Shown: positions 35,301-47,703 of the stretch, piece by piece
How positions within the stretch are numbered: the stretch's first letter is position 1
Layout of the letters: each line of letters starts with the position of its first letter
Assembly: GCA_019843655.1 (NCBI GenBank)
Contig: JACDQD010000002.1
Coordinates: forward strand, 568,585 to 632,584
Reading direction: 5' to 3'
DNA length: 64,000 bases
From: Lethocerus indicus
Lineage: Eukaryota > Arthropoda > Insecta > Hemiptera > Belostomatidae
Made by a program: the position numbers and the translations under genes
Notes under the pieces: generated by a model
Told to the model about the DNA's origin: nothing
Databases searched by the model: none
What the model saw: only the letters and a program-made list of their open reading frames with translations

Positions 35301-36814
35301 GTTATCTCTCCATTATTGCGGAGAAAAATGAAAATCCGGGGGTGAAAGAGGCAAATATCTGTATTTACGTCCCCCACGTTTTAAACTTTTCTCTAGGAAC
35401 GACAATGCTCCTCCTCCCTACTGTAGAATGTTGTGTTATAACATCTGTCTCGGGGATAGGGGATGTTTACGCGAGGGGTGCGAACCCCTACCCATCCCCC
35501 CCCAACCACCCAAGCCTCCCCCGTGGCCATGAGTCATGTCATTCCATCCGAGTTTCCTTCCGGGACGACATCCCAAGAATTCCACGATTGCCTGTGCGGC
35601 CTAGGGGAGAGTTTTTACCCCTCCCCCTATCCGGGCGGTGATTGAACTCTGAAGAGGGAAAACCAAAGAGTACCAAAGAAAAACCCGAATTTCTCGCCCC
35701 AACACTAGTCCCTATCTTAACTCACGGCCAAAAATACTGTATCATACTTTAAACTGCGCGTCATCAGTAGCATTCAGTATATTATTCGAGCAGTCGCATG
35801 GCCGCGGACGCTAACGTAGTTGGCGTATACTTTTCACAATTTGGCAATTTACAGCAAAAATAGTGTATACTTTGTATGCGGTTCAACTTTAGATATTTAA
35901 GTTGCAGTGAGCGCCGGTTATAATTTGCTCGAATAAATTTTAATTCCGCTCAAAATACAGTTTATATTGTCCCCCCACCCCATTAGAAGTAGAATTTTGT
36001 CCCACGATGTGTTATCTGGGCAACCCCCGAGCATGTTTTTACGTCAATTTACGAGCTCCGGGGGGGGGCGGTGGGGTGGTGGGAGACGTAAGGGGCGGGA
36101 AAATTTAATTCGCCACTCAGAAATTACGCATTCGCCCAATTTCCCGCGGTAAGTAGTCATCGCGATAAGGGTTGAACATTAAGTAGACGGGCGTAGCCTG
36201 TTGAAATACACGTTGACAATTACCATACAACAACAATATTGTTTTAGTGTTCCCGAATCCGGGATATGGACGAGCTTGTTGGCCTCGAACACTGAAAGTT
36301 TTCGTGTTCGGATTATTCGGGGATTATTCTATACAATTTAGAACGTATTTTTAGGGCTGAAAAAAATAATATTTCAGCAGTAGCGTGCAGTGATTTGGCC
36401 CAACCAGTTCTATTCCTCTCACCCCCCCCCACCCCCGTGATAGTCGTGAATTCTGAAACTGGAAGAAAGTTCAGTTTCATTTCTGCCCGACTTGCTGTCG
36501 ATTGCTCGATATTTGGGAATAATTCAAAGGGGGCGGGAATAAAAATTGCACAGGCCTCAAGGGCGCGTATCCGAATTGAAGCTACGGTGTATTGAAAACT
36601 GCAGTAAATATTTTCAGTACGTTCTAGAAACGATAGTAGAACTCGTAGAAGCGTAGTATCGAGTGGCCGTAAGGAAACTGCAGGGGTGGGAACCAAGTTC
36701 CACCCTTGTTTTTGTGTTTAAATTAGATCGCGCCCCCGAACATCTGAACAAACATCCGGCCGGAGAATTTTCTGTAAAACGACAGCGGAGTCACTGAAAA
36801 GGTGAAAAGTCGGA
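35301..36814. other. non-coding stretch, no gene recognised
   Basis: No gene recognised. A donor-like GCGGTAAGTA lies at 36146-36155 without a convincing upstream acceptor. G and C runs occur at 36060-36078 and 36421-36434. Confidence 0.5.
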
Positions 36815-36817
36815 ACG

Positions 36818-37021
36818 GATACCGCCGGTCCGGTCTTCTGCCAGACCGGTTTCGGCCGCTCGCCATCTTCAGTAGCGCTGTGTCAGTAGTCACTGTTAGC
36901 ACTTTGGATGTTTTTCTGGGCGTCCTCACTTTCACGTGCACTTCCGAAAGTGCTAACGGTGACCACCACACAGCGCTACTGAAGATGGCGAGCGGCCGAA
37001 ACCGGTCTAGCCTACGGTATC
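36818..37021. repeat. Family C foldback element, copy 3 (short palindrome)
   Basis: Nearly complete palindrome of about 204 bases. The outermost 7 bases GATACCG and CGGTATC pair, and the arms carry CAGACCGGTTTCGGCCGCTC and its inverse. The loop lies near ACGTGCACTTCC. This copy lacks the ends beyond the GACCGGTTTCGG block, so its outer 7-base pairing could be local sequence captured by chance. Confidence 0.8.
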
Positions 37022-37769
37022 AATTTATTATTGTTATCGGGTAGATTAATGATTTGAATTATTTATATATCTAGTGGAAGTAAATAGAAGGTCGGAAACA
37101 TAGGATGGAAGCTGGTAATTTCGTAATTCCTTTTTCAATTACACTTTTCTCGAGACGAGCTAATTAGCTCAACCAAACAACCATTCATTAGAAAATCGGT
37201 TCGGTAGTTTGTTCCGGGACAACTTTTAAATTGCAGTTATGAGCCCCAAATAAAACTGGCGAGACGCCCGACTGTAGAGACAACAGGTTTTCCGGGAAAA
37301 GGAAAAGTTAAAAGAAAATTTCGCGCGTTTTTCAAGATAAAAGTTGTGTAATTTACGCAGCCCAGCGTTTGAAACTGAACGTATCGACAGTGTTACAGTG
37401 TTGTAACCAGCTGTAACCGGTAATATCGCGAATAGGACACTGCACCGAAGTTGCAGTGCGGGTGCGATTCTAATCTAACTTTCCCCCCAAACTTTCCCGA
37501 TTACCGCAAACACATAGCGCGCTTAACAAGTGTATTTACTAGTGATATTCGCGTGTACAAAAACGGAGTGACGACCGGCGTGCTTAACGGGGTTTCAAAG
37601 CGGAAATAAAGTCCCGCTCCCCCACCTACCCGGCTTAACTTTCGTACGATCTTTGTTTTTCAATTTTACAATTATAAGTTCAATTTTTCACGTCTTTGCC
37701 TCGATAAAGAAACCACCCCCCCCGATGATGGCGCTTTTTGACACGATTCAACTAACGTCCGAGGAGGTG
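37022..37769. other. non-coding stretch, no gene recognised
   Basis: No supported gene or repeat family. Confidence 0.5.
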
Positions 37770-38246
37770 ATCTCTCTCTGGGCCGGTGGCGTTTAAGCCG
37801 TCCTGCTGGGAGGATAATGGAGGTCTAAGAGAGGAAACTGGGATTGGGATGAGGAACCGGGACTTCGCGACTTCGTCGGCTTGTTTCGCTCGATAAAGAC
37901 GCAATCCAGTGACGCTACTTTTGACCCGTATCCGTCCTACAGAAAGTCCCTAGGCCGGTGGCGTTTAAGGGGATAATTGATGGGTAGAAGAGGAAAGGGA
38001 CTGAAAACGAGTGGATTTGGATGTGGAGAGAGGCGGGAATGGAATTTAAGGGAGCGTGATTTTGCGACTTCGTCGACTGTCGGGGGTATGTTGAGGTCAT
38101 TATGGATTGTACGGCTAGAAACATACCCCGGGGGGGGGGGAGCATTAAGTGATGGTGCGAAGTAACGGCCTTGAGAGTCCGAATTTTCTGTTTAAGTCAA
38201 TTCTTTTCAGTCGTGTATGGGGGAGGGTGCGATTCCACGTGAGTCT
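37770..38246 (-). repeat. Family E Jockey-like non-LTR, two overlapping fragments
   Basis: Two reverse-oriented pieces lie end to end. The first (about 37770-37890) has the GGGCCGGTGGCGTTTAAG block and a degraded HPN block. The second (about 37890-38246) repeats the 3' block (CAGAAAGTCCCTAGGCCGGT), then AGAAGAGGAAAGGG, the HPN block, TCGACTGTCGGGGGTATG, a 12-base G run inside the APWYV-type region, and the GTCCGAATTTTCTGTTTAAG block, ending at ATTCCACGTGAGTC. The last is shared with the 60.9 kb copy and encodes the RLTW motif there. Tandem 3' blocks suggest two insertions, or a duplication. Confidence 0.75.
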
Positions 38247-40590
38247 TACAGGGATACCTCGAGACTCCATTGAAAATAGCTGCCTATTTCTCTGTAAGTG
38301 GTAAAAGGGAGGGTCTGGAACTTATGTCGGGGCTGGCGGCGCGTTACGACTGGAGGGTAACCCTTGATTCTGCAAAATTCCTTCGCCCCAAAACGCCCGT
38401 TACCGTCGAGGGTTGCTCCTCTCTCGGCAATCGTAAAACTGTAGCGGCGCCGTGGAGGGTGGAGCGGCGGCCTCCGCCAGTTGTAGTAATGCAAACCGCC
38501 CCGTCGAAGGGCCGAGAAGACCAGTCGATATTTGGGTCGTATCCAGTCCCGGAGTCTCTCTCCCTCTCACCCTCTACGGTCGTGTCGCCCTGGAGTGCGT
38601 CACATTCATCCCTTCCTTTCAATATCGTGTACCGTCGTAAATTTATATTAGAGGGGAGGCCGGTATTGGCCGTATCCCATCCCCTTTTATTGTCTCCCGG
38701 GGGTCGTACTTCCTCCCCGTTTTAAAACCCTCCGACCATGAGGGCCGACTTGTTTCAAGGAGGTAATGCTCGGGGGGGATGGGGAAAGCGGGAAAAATAA
38801 TTTTATTCTTTAAATAAAAGCACGCCTTAAGGGCGGCCACGAAAAGGAGGACGTACACAAAGTTGCAAATTTGAAAATCCAACAGGAAAGGGCTCAGTTC
38901 CGAAGTTAAACTGAACAAGTAAAGTTCTTGGATCCAATTGAAAATTTGAAAAGTCCAACTAGTGCGAGCATTTTATATAAGTGATTAACCACCCTTTAGA
39001 GATGTTTTTTCGTAGTGTAACTATTTTGATATAGGACTTAGGAAGGACGATATCGGCCCTAATATTTTCTCTAGTCTCCGTCTTGCGTCTGGGCCGATTT
39101 CCCAATTCGCCATTCAGACTGAAGACTAATTCTTTTCGCCATATTAAACTTCTGATTCCGCCGTTTTGGCCGAAACTTGGGGCCGAAAGTTTACGAAGTG
39201 TAAGGGAATTAGGATTGAGTATTGCCCGGCGTTTATTTAAAAGGTCGGGGGAAAAAAAAAACCGCTTCACTAAACGCACCCCAACCCAGTCGGAGAATTT
39301 TCATTGCTCCGGAGGGGCGTTCCTGCGTCACGTAAGCTCAATAAAACTTTCTGAAAATCTTTTAACAAATTAACGCCCGCTTACTTTACCCCCCAATAAC
39401 GGCCTTTCGGGTTGAGTCCGCCGCTTATCTCTTTCAGGAAATGTTTTGATGTTGTGTCGGGGGTGGTTTGGTGGTTTTGAGGGGGCGGTAGGCCCCGTTT
39501 CCCCTTTAATTATATCGAGGCCTTGTGACGACAATGACTGTTATTTCGATACCACTTGACTTAGCTCCTGTTACTTAGGCCCTTTCTCGGTTACTCACTC
39601 GGTATTTTCTTCGTTTATTGTTTCCCCGGCGGAGAATCGGTGAAAGGCCTGGAATTATAATGGGTGGGCTAAGATTTAAATGAAAATTGAACTATCACGA
39701 TCGACAAATTTCGAGTAGTCTTCTCATTTAACTTTGGCCAAAAAATTCATTCACGAATAACTTGTTCCAGGCCATTCACTGGTCGGAACTTCCAGTCGCT
39801 GATTTCGTGCTGGACGCTGGAACGGATTCGGTTCCAGTGAATTGCCTCGCTGTATTATTTCCTCTTAACCGGCTAATTTTGGACAAACTCAGCCGTGATT
39901 CTTTCCGTAATCAGTGATGCAATTTAACGCCCGCGTTTGACGTCGCGATTGTACGGTTATAACTCAGGCGCTTCTATTGTTACAATAACCGACAAGCGTC
40001 GGCGTCGCTTTTATCAAACAGTGAATTTTCCAAGTCTACAGGTGGAAATTATTTCTGGCTGACCCCTCGGGAAAGGGGCGCACACCCCCCCGCCCCGCCC
40101 GCCCGCCTTTCATATTAATCAAAAGGTGTCGTCGTTGTTCCGACGACAAACCGCCCCTAATGCTCTCCGAGTAGAGCCGGGGCTCAAAGGAAAACGTAAA
40201 CAGAAGACTTGTAGGGGGTTGAAAAATTCACCCGCCGTAGTAGAATTATTCGAGAATAACTCTTATCCTATTGAACTTGTGGAATAAATAATACAGGGGT
40301 GATTTAAAATTGCGTTACTACAACAACACTGTTGACATCGCTCAAGTACGTCCGATTGATTGAAAAATCCCCGATTTCTTTTTCCCCGATCCAAAAAGGC
40401 GATTGGAATTTTGGAAAAGAAAAAAAAAACGCCGATGAACAAAGAGGGGAAGAATTAAATTGTGACGCAGCACAAATTGTGCTTTGTGCACAAATTAGAG
40501 GATTTTAATCCTACCGAACACCCCGATTGTGTCTGAACGGTCTCGTAAATTCTGCGTACAATGTCTTATTATTATTTATACCGCCGGTAA
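38247..40590. other. non-coding stretch, no gene recognised
   Basis: The 151-residue plus-strand frame at 38270-38725 shows no domain, and an equally long frame lies opposite it, so I do not call a gene. Confidence 0.5.
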
Positions 40591-40591
40591 G

Positions 40592-40614
40592 ATATATATA
40601 TATATATATATATA
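40592..40614. repeat. (AT)n microsatellite inside an inverted repeat
   Basis: An AT dinucleotide run flanked by CCGGTA on the left and TACCGG on the right, so the whole block is palindromic and may extrude a cruciform. Confidence 0.85.
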
Positions 40615-42740
40615 CCGGAGGGAGAGAGAGAGAGCCGTGGAATAAAAGCAGAATCGGATGTGCAAGATTTCCTTCTCCCTTTTCCACTCGAGCATTATAC
40701 ATTATCATTGTAGGAGAAGATCTTTGTCAAGCCGGAGTAATAGCTGCTTGAACCTTTTCAATGGCCGTTATTCAACCCCGGGGGGGGGGGTGGGGTGGGG
40801 CCAGGAAAAATGTTTCCAGACTATTACGAGCCGTTTTGTATATTACAATACAACGGAGCATTGTCCGCTGTAAGCGCCGTGAATTTGCGTTTAGCAAATT
40901 TCTTTTTCGATCGACAGTATTATTTATTTATTTTTTTTTTGTACGCCCCTTCTCCCGTCCTGATTTTTCGATCGATTGTCCATAAATTTGGGTTGAAATT
41001 CGTAAGCGATTTCGGCTCCCCAAAAATTTGAAAATTGACTCCTTCCCCCCGAGACTTTGGCAATGTCGAAGGCGTATTTTTTCCGGACACAATAGCGGAA
41101 AAATTCTCGAATAATTCACTGCCAATTCACTGTCACGGCGTTGAAATTGTAGGCAGCCAATTGTTGCCGAAATAAACGGCGGACAGTAAAAATTATTCTA
41201 GACCGAGGGGTCGGCCTGTACCTTTTTCAAAATAAAATTTTTTACGCGGGGCCGCACATTCAAATGTAACTCAAATAGCGCTTCTACGAGTATAAATATT
41301 ATTGAAAATAAATATAGAAAAATTTATTTTTTTATCGACACCCCATGATAACAATAATGTCGGAGAACAAAAATTTAAGGAAATATTAAAGAAAATAGTT
41401 TTACTTTCATTTTATTCATTCATTAAAATTAAGTCCGGTCGTGTTCGGGATACTGAGATCGTTGACACGTTTTGTAAATTTATATTTTGATTTTATGAAA
41501 TTCATTCTCGAAAATGTCGCTTGAAAAAATACAAATCGTCGATTTTGCCAAATTTCTTGCCAAATTAAAAAATTATTTTCGTCGAAATTATTTTTATACA
41601 CATCGTTAGATTGCAAATCATTTAACCCAAGTTGTAAATTTTCCGGCGCTTTTACAATATCTAATTTTAAAGGATTTTCAAATATTGATACGTCCGTTTC
41701 TTTTGCATAAAAATCTTGAAACCGATTACCGACAATTTTCGTCCAGTGTCCACAAGGTTTTCGTTTAAAAACGATTGCAAAGTAGGAAAATGACAATAAT
41801 TAGTCATTTGGAGTCGAGAAATAAAACTTGCGCAGTAAAATAGGTTTCCCCCCCCTCCCCCCCCAAATTTCCCATTTTTGTCACCGGCCACATTTTGTCG
41901 ATTTCTCCTAAAATTATATTGGCGCTTTGGCGGGTAAAAAGTTGCAAAAGGGGGGTTGCCCCCCCCCGCTGTAGAGGATAAAAACCGGAGGAGGGATCGT
42001 TTGATATTTGAAATTGAAAGGATGTCAGGACCAACTAAGCTAAGTAGATCCTTCGGATATTTCTCCGTAATGATGGGGTTGTGCGGGGGCCCGCTTAGGC
42101 CCTTTTTTTTTAAATTCCGGTCGTCCTTCCTTTCCGATTTCCCTTTCTGTTCCACGGCCGGTGGAATGCTGCCCTCCGTGTCCAGAGATTAGATAAGGGA
42201 TGTAATGGTGGGGGTTCCAATAAAAGCGTCCACACAACAGTGTAACTCTTATAACGGCGGTTTGTGGTTCTAGTTTGGGGGTGGGGGTTGGGGGTTGGTT
42301 TCGAAACCGCCGTTACTAGGCCGAATAGCGAAATTCGTTCACGTCTGACCGCCGCTGTTTGACTTCCACTACGGCTGGCGGCCGGGAGGCCTACTGTCCC
42401 GGAATATCTGATGTCTGAAGGGGTGGGTTGAGGAAAACCGCACCGGGAAATTGGAAACAATTGGAAGGAAATTCGGTGAGAGGGCCGAATTGTATCTCGG
42501 GCTTTCCCTATAATCGCGTCGGTCCCTCGCCCCTATTTACTTATTAATTAGTCGACAAACATAGGTAAGGGACGCGGGTAATGTTTTAGTTGAGATTTAG
42601 GAACCCTTGAAGGGGGGGGGAGGGTTTTAATCTGCGTTGGATATGCGCCCTGAGTAGGGACTCACTGTAATTGAATTACAGTTGGGCCCTACGTAGGGCG
42701 ACACTACAGAGACAGACGTGTACAACATGCTCCCGTTTAC
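40615..42740. other. non-coding stretch, no gene recognised
   Basis: Contains an 18-base G-rich run near 40780-40800, AT-rich DNA at 41220-41660, C runs near 41847-41864 and a G-quadruplex-like tract at 42276-42298. The minus-strand frames at 41416-41796 and 41667-42155 overlap each other and have no recognisable motif. Confidence 0.5.
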
Positions 42741-42747
42741 AGACCTT

Positions 42748-42781
42748 ATTCCCTTTTTTTTTATTATTGTTACAGGTGAGT
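42748..42781 (+). other. candidate recursive (ratchet) splice site
   Basis: A pyrimidine tract (CCCTTTTTTTTTATTATTGT) leads into TACAG at 42771-42775, followed at once by GTGAGT. The 3' and 5' splice-site consensus sequences are fused with no exon between (junction 42775/42776). This is the layout of the ratchet points used for stepwise removal of long introns in Drosophila. One such match in 64 kb can be chance. It is on the same strand as the candidate microexon at 16.4 kb. Confidence 0.3.
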
Positions 42782-43111
42782 CGCAGTCCGGCCGTATACG
42801 GGACAAGTAGGGGGATTGCCAATTAGTAAGTCTTAACCTTTAGGTTGGACATTTTATCGACGGAAAGGTGTAAATTTAGTCGGTATTGAGAGCAAAATAT
42901 AACATTGCCCGAACGTCAAGCCGCAAAATTGGGTTTGACAAAAATATAAAAATGAGCATGAAAGCGCCACTTCTTAAGTTTTTATATTGGTGGATTTTTA
43001 ACAAAATTATTACGTTAATAATAAATTTATTAAAACTCTAGCGTTGTTTGTCGTGTGATAAATTTAGTAATATTTGAAAATCAGTCGGAAGCTTCGTGCG
43101 ATTTTGACCCC

Positions 43112-43452
43112 CCCATGAACCCATTAAGTACCGAATTTTTTTCTCTGAAAATTTTGCGTAAAATTCACTTATTACGATGCGTTATTATCAAATCCCATTT
43201 GTTGGGGGGATTAATTAGGGCACTGCAGAGTTGAAACAAAAAATGGTTCACCCCAAAAAAAAAAAAACATCCACTGTGAAGGTATACGCAGGACTGAAAA
43301 TGGAGGCGAATTTCTAACTGCCCTTTATGAGACTTTTTGAAACTCACGCCTCTCAATATCTCATTATCTAATGCGGGGTAGATAAAGGAAAAAAAACTTC
43401 CTGCAGAAAAAATTAAAAAAAATTAACCGATCCCCAACTGGGGTGAACTTCC
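43112..43452. repeat. Family F interspersed repeat, copy 2
   Basis: Opens AACCCATTAAGTACCGAATT and keeps GAAAATTTTGCGTAAAATTC, CTTATTA, CCCATTTGTTGGGGGG and TTAGGGCACTGCAGAGTTGA in the same order as copy 1. The right end again has AATTAACCGATCCCCAACTG. The middle differs: it has a 14-base A run near 43255 and other sequence not in copy 1. No coding capacity. Confidence 0.6.
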
Positions 43453-46160
43453 TCACGTGGCCACTGTCGGCTTCTCCCCCGCAGCCGGACAAATTTAAAT
43501 TAACTATTCTGAGCCCACCGAGGGAATTGATTTGTCAATCGTTTAACTGTATAATGCCGATGGTTAAATAACGCGACGGTGGCGGGGGGCGACACACACA
43601 GTCGGTCGGAATTTGGCCGGGGTGCTGCGTAAATCAAACTAATCGGTTTCGGTCGTCGCCAAAGTGAATTATGCAACGGTGGCCGGGGGTTTGAGGGGTT
43701 GAGGCCGCGCTATCCCCCCACCCCACACAGAGTTTCTTTTTTCCCCTCTGGTCCCACCCCACCCCTCCCGGCCGCCGCAGTACACACCGTATTTTTCTGA
43801 AACATCGGAAAAGAATGGTCGGTGCCGGCGGTCGGACGCCAATAAACGATTTTTAAACGATTGATGTACGCCGAAACCGAAGCCAAAAAAAGAGAGGGGG
43901 CGGCGAAAAAAACTTCATATTTTTGGCTTCATAGAGAGGGCTGTTGTGGGGGGAGAGAGAGAGATCCCGGGCACTGATTGATTGGAAACGCTCCCGCGAC
44001 TACCAATCACCTCTGAAATTCCCCTCTATCCCTCTTTCTCTCCCTCCCGCCCTCTCTCTGGATGTCCAGCGTCGGGTGGGAACAAAAAAAATACCCGGAT
44101 AGATTTACCGACGCGCGGATATTTGATCCGCCCCGACATTTCCGGTCGTAATATACCGCTAATAAATACGGTCGGCGCGACGCTTCGTCCGGGACGACGC
44201 TGGGACAACCCTCGGGCAGGGTGTCGGTCCAAATTCGAGAAATTCCGTACACCCCGCGCAGGGCGGTTCTGCCCTAATCGTTACAAGTATAATATTGTAG
44301 AATGAGCGGACGGCCTCAGTTTTTCCTATTTTTTCGGTTTGACAAAGTGGCAAAACACGGAAATGTTATAGTGCAAAGGGGAAATTCGAATATTCTCCGC
44401 CTTTTTACAGTCCGTCTCTTTATAGTTTCACCCTTCGAGAGGAGCGTTGTCGCTATACAACCCCAGTGGCGTCAATTTGCCACTATTACAGTGTCGTTTC
44501 GAAAGGTAGTCCTGTTCGAAATGGACTGGGAGTGGAATACGCCGGCGCAAATAAACCCTATAAACCACCCCCCCCCTCCCCTCCCGGGGGGCGGTGAAAG
44601 GCCACCGCATTTTGAAGCATTGTTCCGGCAATTAGCCGTTTTCAACTATGTCTATCGTGTGGGTTTCGGTTGTGGGGAGGTGGGCTAGAAACCCGGCGTT
44701 GAACTTTATACAAACAGCTTTAAATTAGGCACCGGTCTACTGGAGGGAGGCGACTCCCGGGCCAACTACCCCCCCTTTCGCTCTTCCAATTCCCCAACTT
44801 CAGCCTCAAAAGGAACTTGAATGTAAATCAAAGTTACACAATAAACTCATCATAACGTCTGGGTGTTGGGGTGAGGGGGGTGGGTTGGTGGTGGTTGCTG
44901 GGCAGGGGGCTATTTCCACCCCGACCACCCTTTAAAACGGCGCTCCGCTAATAGCGACTGGGACCAGCTCCGAGCAGCTATCCGCGAGGAAAACCGAGAA
45001 TGCGAAATTGGTTTGTAAAAGCAACAAGATACAATTAACTGCGGGTTTAAACAGCGTTACAAATTAATGAGAGGACGACTAGTGCGTTTGGGGATGGCGG
45101 AGAGAGAGGGTTGTGGAAACTGGCAGACAGCGCGAAAGGGATGCCGCCCCCCGGTTGGGGGGATGGGGGGGGGGTTGGGAGGCCGGGGGGGTAAATTATT
45201 CTGTTCTCAACCAGTTTACAGGGGGCGAGACCCTCTTTGTGGCCCCGAGGAAATCGATAGGGAAAGCGATGGATTAAAAACAAAACCGTAATGGAATTTG
45301 TTAGTGGCCCGGCGAGGGCCCAAACGGACACTAATTTGGCCCTCATTCTGATTTACTCGCATCCTTAAATTAGTTTCAGTTGAAATTTATATAGTTATTT
45401 ATCCCAATCGAAACTTTTTCTTTACTTTTTGCGCCTCGATTTTAAAATGATTTTCCTCCTTTTCCTTACAGAAATGATTTAATTTTTGTGAGAATTATTA
45501 ACGCCAACAATAAATAATTCTCTGTATTTGGTACCTATTTATTATATGAGGGAGCATAAAAACTGAAAAATCTAGAATTCGTACTATAAATTAAAATTTT
45601 TAGACGCTCGAAGTTCGATCGAATCGGGGTGTAATCATTAAATGTCGGTACATATTACCCTTCATTTAAATCGTAACGCGGGCATAAAAAGCGCATTATA
45701 TTTTTTTAATATTAGGATGCCAAATAAAATATCATCCACGCTGAAACCGTCACTGGGTTATCTTAAAGTGCAATAGCGGCCCCAGTAATGACTCGGGTAA
45801 CCCGAGACTGGGACTTTGCCAAATTGATCCTTAATGTAGGCCTCTCTCTCTCTACACGTGTAATTAACTCTGCGAGTTCGCCCTCGCGTGCCCAACAACG
45901 TGCGCGGTCTGGCCCTAATAAAATTTGGCGAGTTTAAAATGAAATTTCCCGCTTTCCCCCCCCCGGATACAGGAACTCGTGATTACCCGTTACTGCAGGC
46001 AGTAACATCCAGTAGCGAACTTCGGCCCGACCCGTTCAACATTGTCTGTAGCCTCGAACGTATTTGATACAGCAGAAGAGTTAGCAGAAAATCTGAATGC
46101 AACCCTTACATGTACTGGAAAATATCGGTGCCTCTCATTACGGGGGGGCGGGGGGTGTGG
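43453..46160. other. non-coding stretch, no gene recognised
   Basis: GC-rich with many C or G runs (43700-43770, 44565-44592, 45147-45192). A short perfect hairpin CTCGGGT/ACCCGAG is near 45789-45804. Open frames of up to 128 residues show no domain. Confidence 0.5.
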
Positions 46161-46163
46161 GAA

Positions 46164-46195
46164 AAAATCCGCAATTATTTAGTTGCCAAACGCAG
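46164..46195. mobile_element. Family A mariner-like solo terminal repeat (copy 8)
   Basis: AATCCGCAATTATTTAGTTG followed by CCAAACGCAGTA matches the right terminal repeat of the other A copies up to the last six or so bases. No left end was found upstream within 400 bases. It is either a solo end or the remains of a deleted copy. Confidence 0.65.
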
Positions 46196-47703
46196 TAATG
46201 CTTCTAAAGAAAGGGGAAATAAACCCCTGTACTATTTCTAAGAGAACTCTCAGAAGAACAGATTTGTTAAGTTCAGTGCACTTCGGAATGAGTGAGTACT
46301 TACCGGGGGGCTTAATGGGCGCGTCAATCCCGAAATGTATCTCGTCTCGCCATTTATCTTCCGGCAATTCGGGTCAGCTAATGTTCATGAATATTGTGAA
46401 ATGAACGGACGATAAGCGTTCATTTAACTCTCGATATTTGTATCGGGTTTCAATGGCGTAGCAGCAAACCCTTTTGCAATCAGTTTTTTTCGAAATTTTC
46501 GAACTGAACAATTTTCCGTCCTGAACGGAAAACGACAATAACTGGAGCTTTTTGTTATAAAAGAAGAATGAAACAATTCTCTGCATTAGAATGGGAGGAA
46601 AACAACCGGCCCCTTTAGCCCTAGACATAATGGATCTCATTTCGGAGCCGACACCTAACGATGATTATGATTACTATTGGCATATATTAATGTCGTGGTC
46701 AAGTTATAGCGTCCGAGCATGAAATACGGCAATAAAAACACCGCCCCAGCCCTGTCTATAACGAGTGATGAATCCTGATAACGGATTGTTGTCGCGATGA
46801 TCTTGAACGGAAGCAATTTCTCCGGCCGCAAAATAGACAGGCGGACTTGATGAAAAAATTTTTTTTTCTGGTACAACAGACCGTCCGTTTTAAACTTTTT
46901 CCCACCCCTCATATTTCATATACGCCCCGAGATATTGTTAATACTCGGTCGGTATAAAGGTCCCCTAGATCCGAGCCATTTTCCGAAAAAAAAAATGTCC
47001 AAAGAATTAGGTCTAGAAAAATCGAAGATTGGCCACATAAAGTTTGTCTTTCCATGAACGAATTCGTTTATTTACCCATTTTCTTAAGTAGCTTTCCTTC
47101 AGCACTGGAAAATTTGGACTGAGTTTGGAATCCCGGCGAAAGATCGGGGATTTTTTTCACGAATTTCGTCCTAACTTTGACAGTAAAGCATCCTACAATA
47201 TAAACATTTTGAAGTTTGTAGGTCTACAAATATCATTTTAAATTGTGAATTTCAGTATAGTCGTTTAAATAATAATAATTGGACAGTAAAGGAAACATCG
47301 GATTTTCATGTCGTTTCGAGAAACGGCAGTAAAACGCCCGCCTTTTGGGGGGGGAAGAAACCGGTTTTCGATCGGGTAAAGAATTTCATTTGCGGATTCT
47401 CGAAATATTTTTTTCTCCGCTTCCTGCAATCTTTCGAGGCGGATTTCAGAGTTTTTCCGAAATTTTCGAGTCGTAACTTCGAAAAAAAAAATTTTCCCAG
47501 ATTCCCATCAAGTATTTTTACGGCGCAGTTAACTCGGCGAATCTTAGATCTAATCTAATACTCGAACTGTACGCCTACAACCGAATCAGTATTATACTTA
47601 ACTATCTTTTATATTACAGAATAGAAAAGGCTGATTAATAAAAACCTAATTTGAGGATTTTATAATGAAGGTTGATAGTTTTACAGGACGGATTGATATC
47701 GAA
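46196..47703. other. non-coding stretch, no gene recognised
   Basis: No supported gene. A minus-strand donor-like CCCCCG then GTAAGTAC lies at about 46292-46305, after a short open segment (see rejected items). AT-rich around 47180-47660. Confidence 0.5.

Noticed and set aside
46179..46367. minus-strand exon-like segment KWRDEIHFGIDAPIKPPG with a GTAAGT donor
   Set aside because: The only upstream AG with any pyrimidine tract puts a stop codon in frame at once, and the donor follows a C run. The evidence is too weak to list as an exon.
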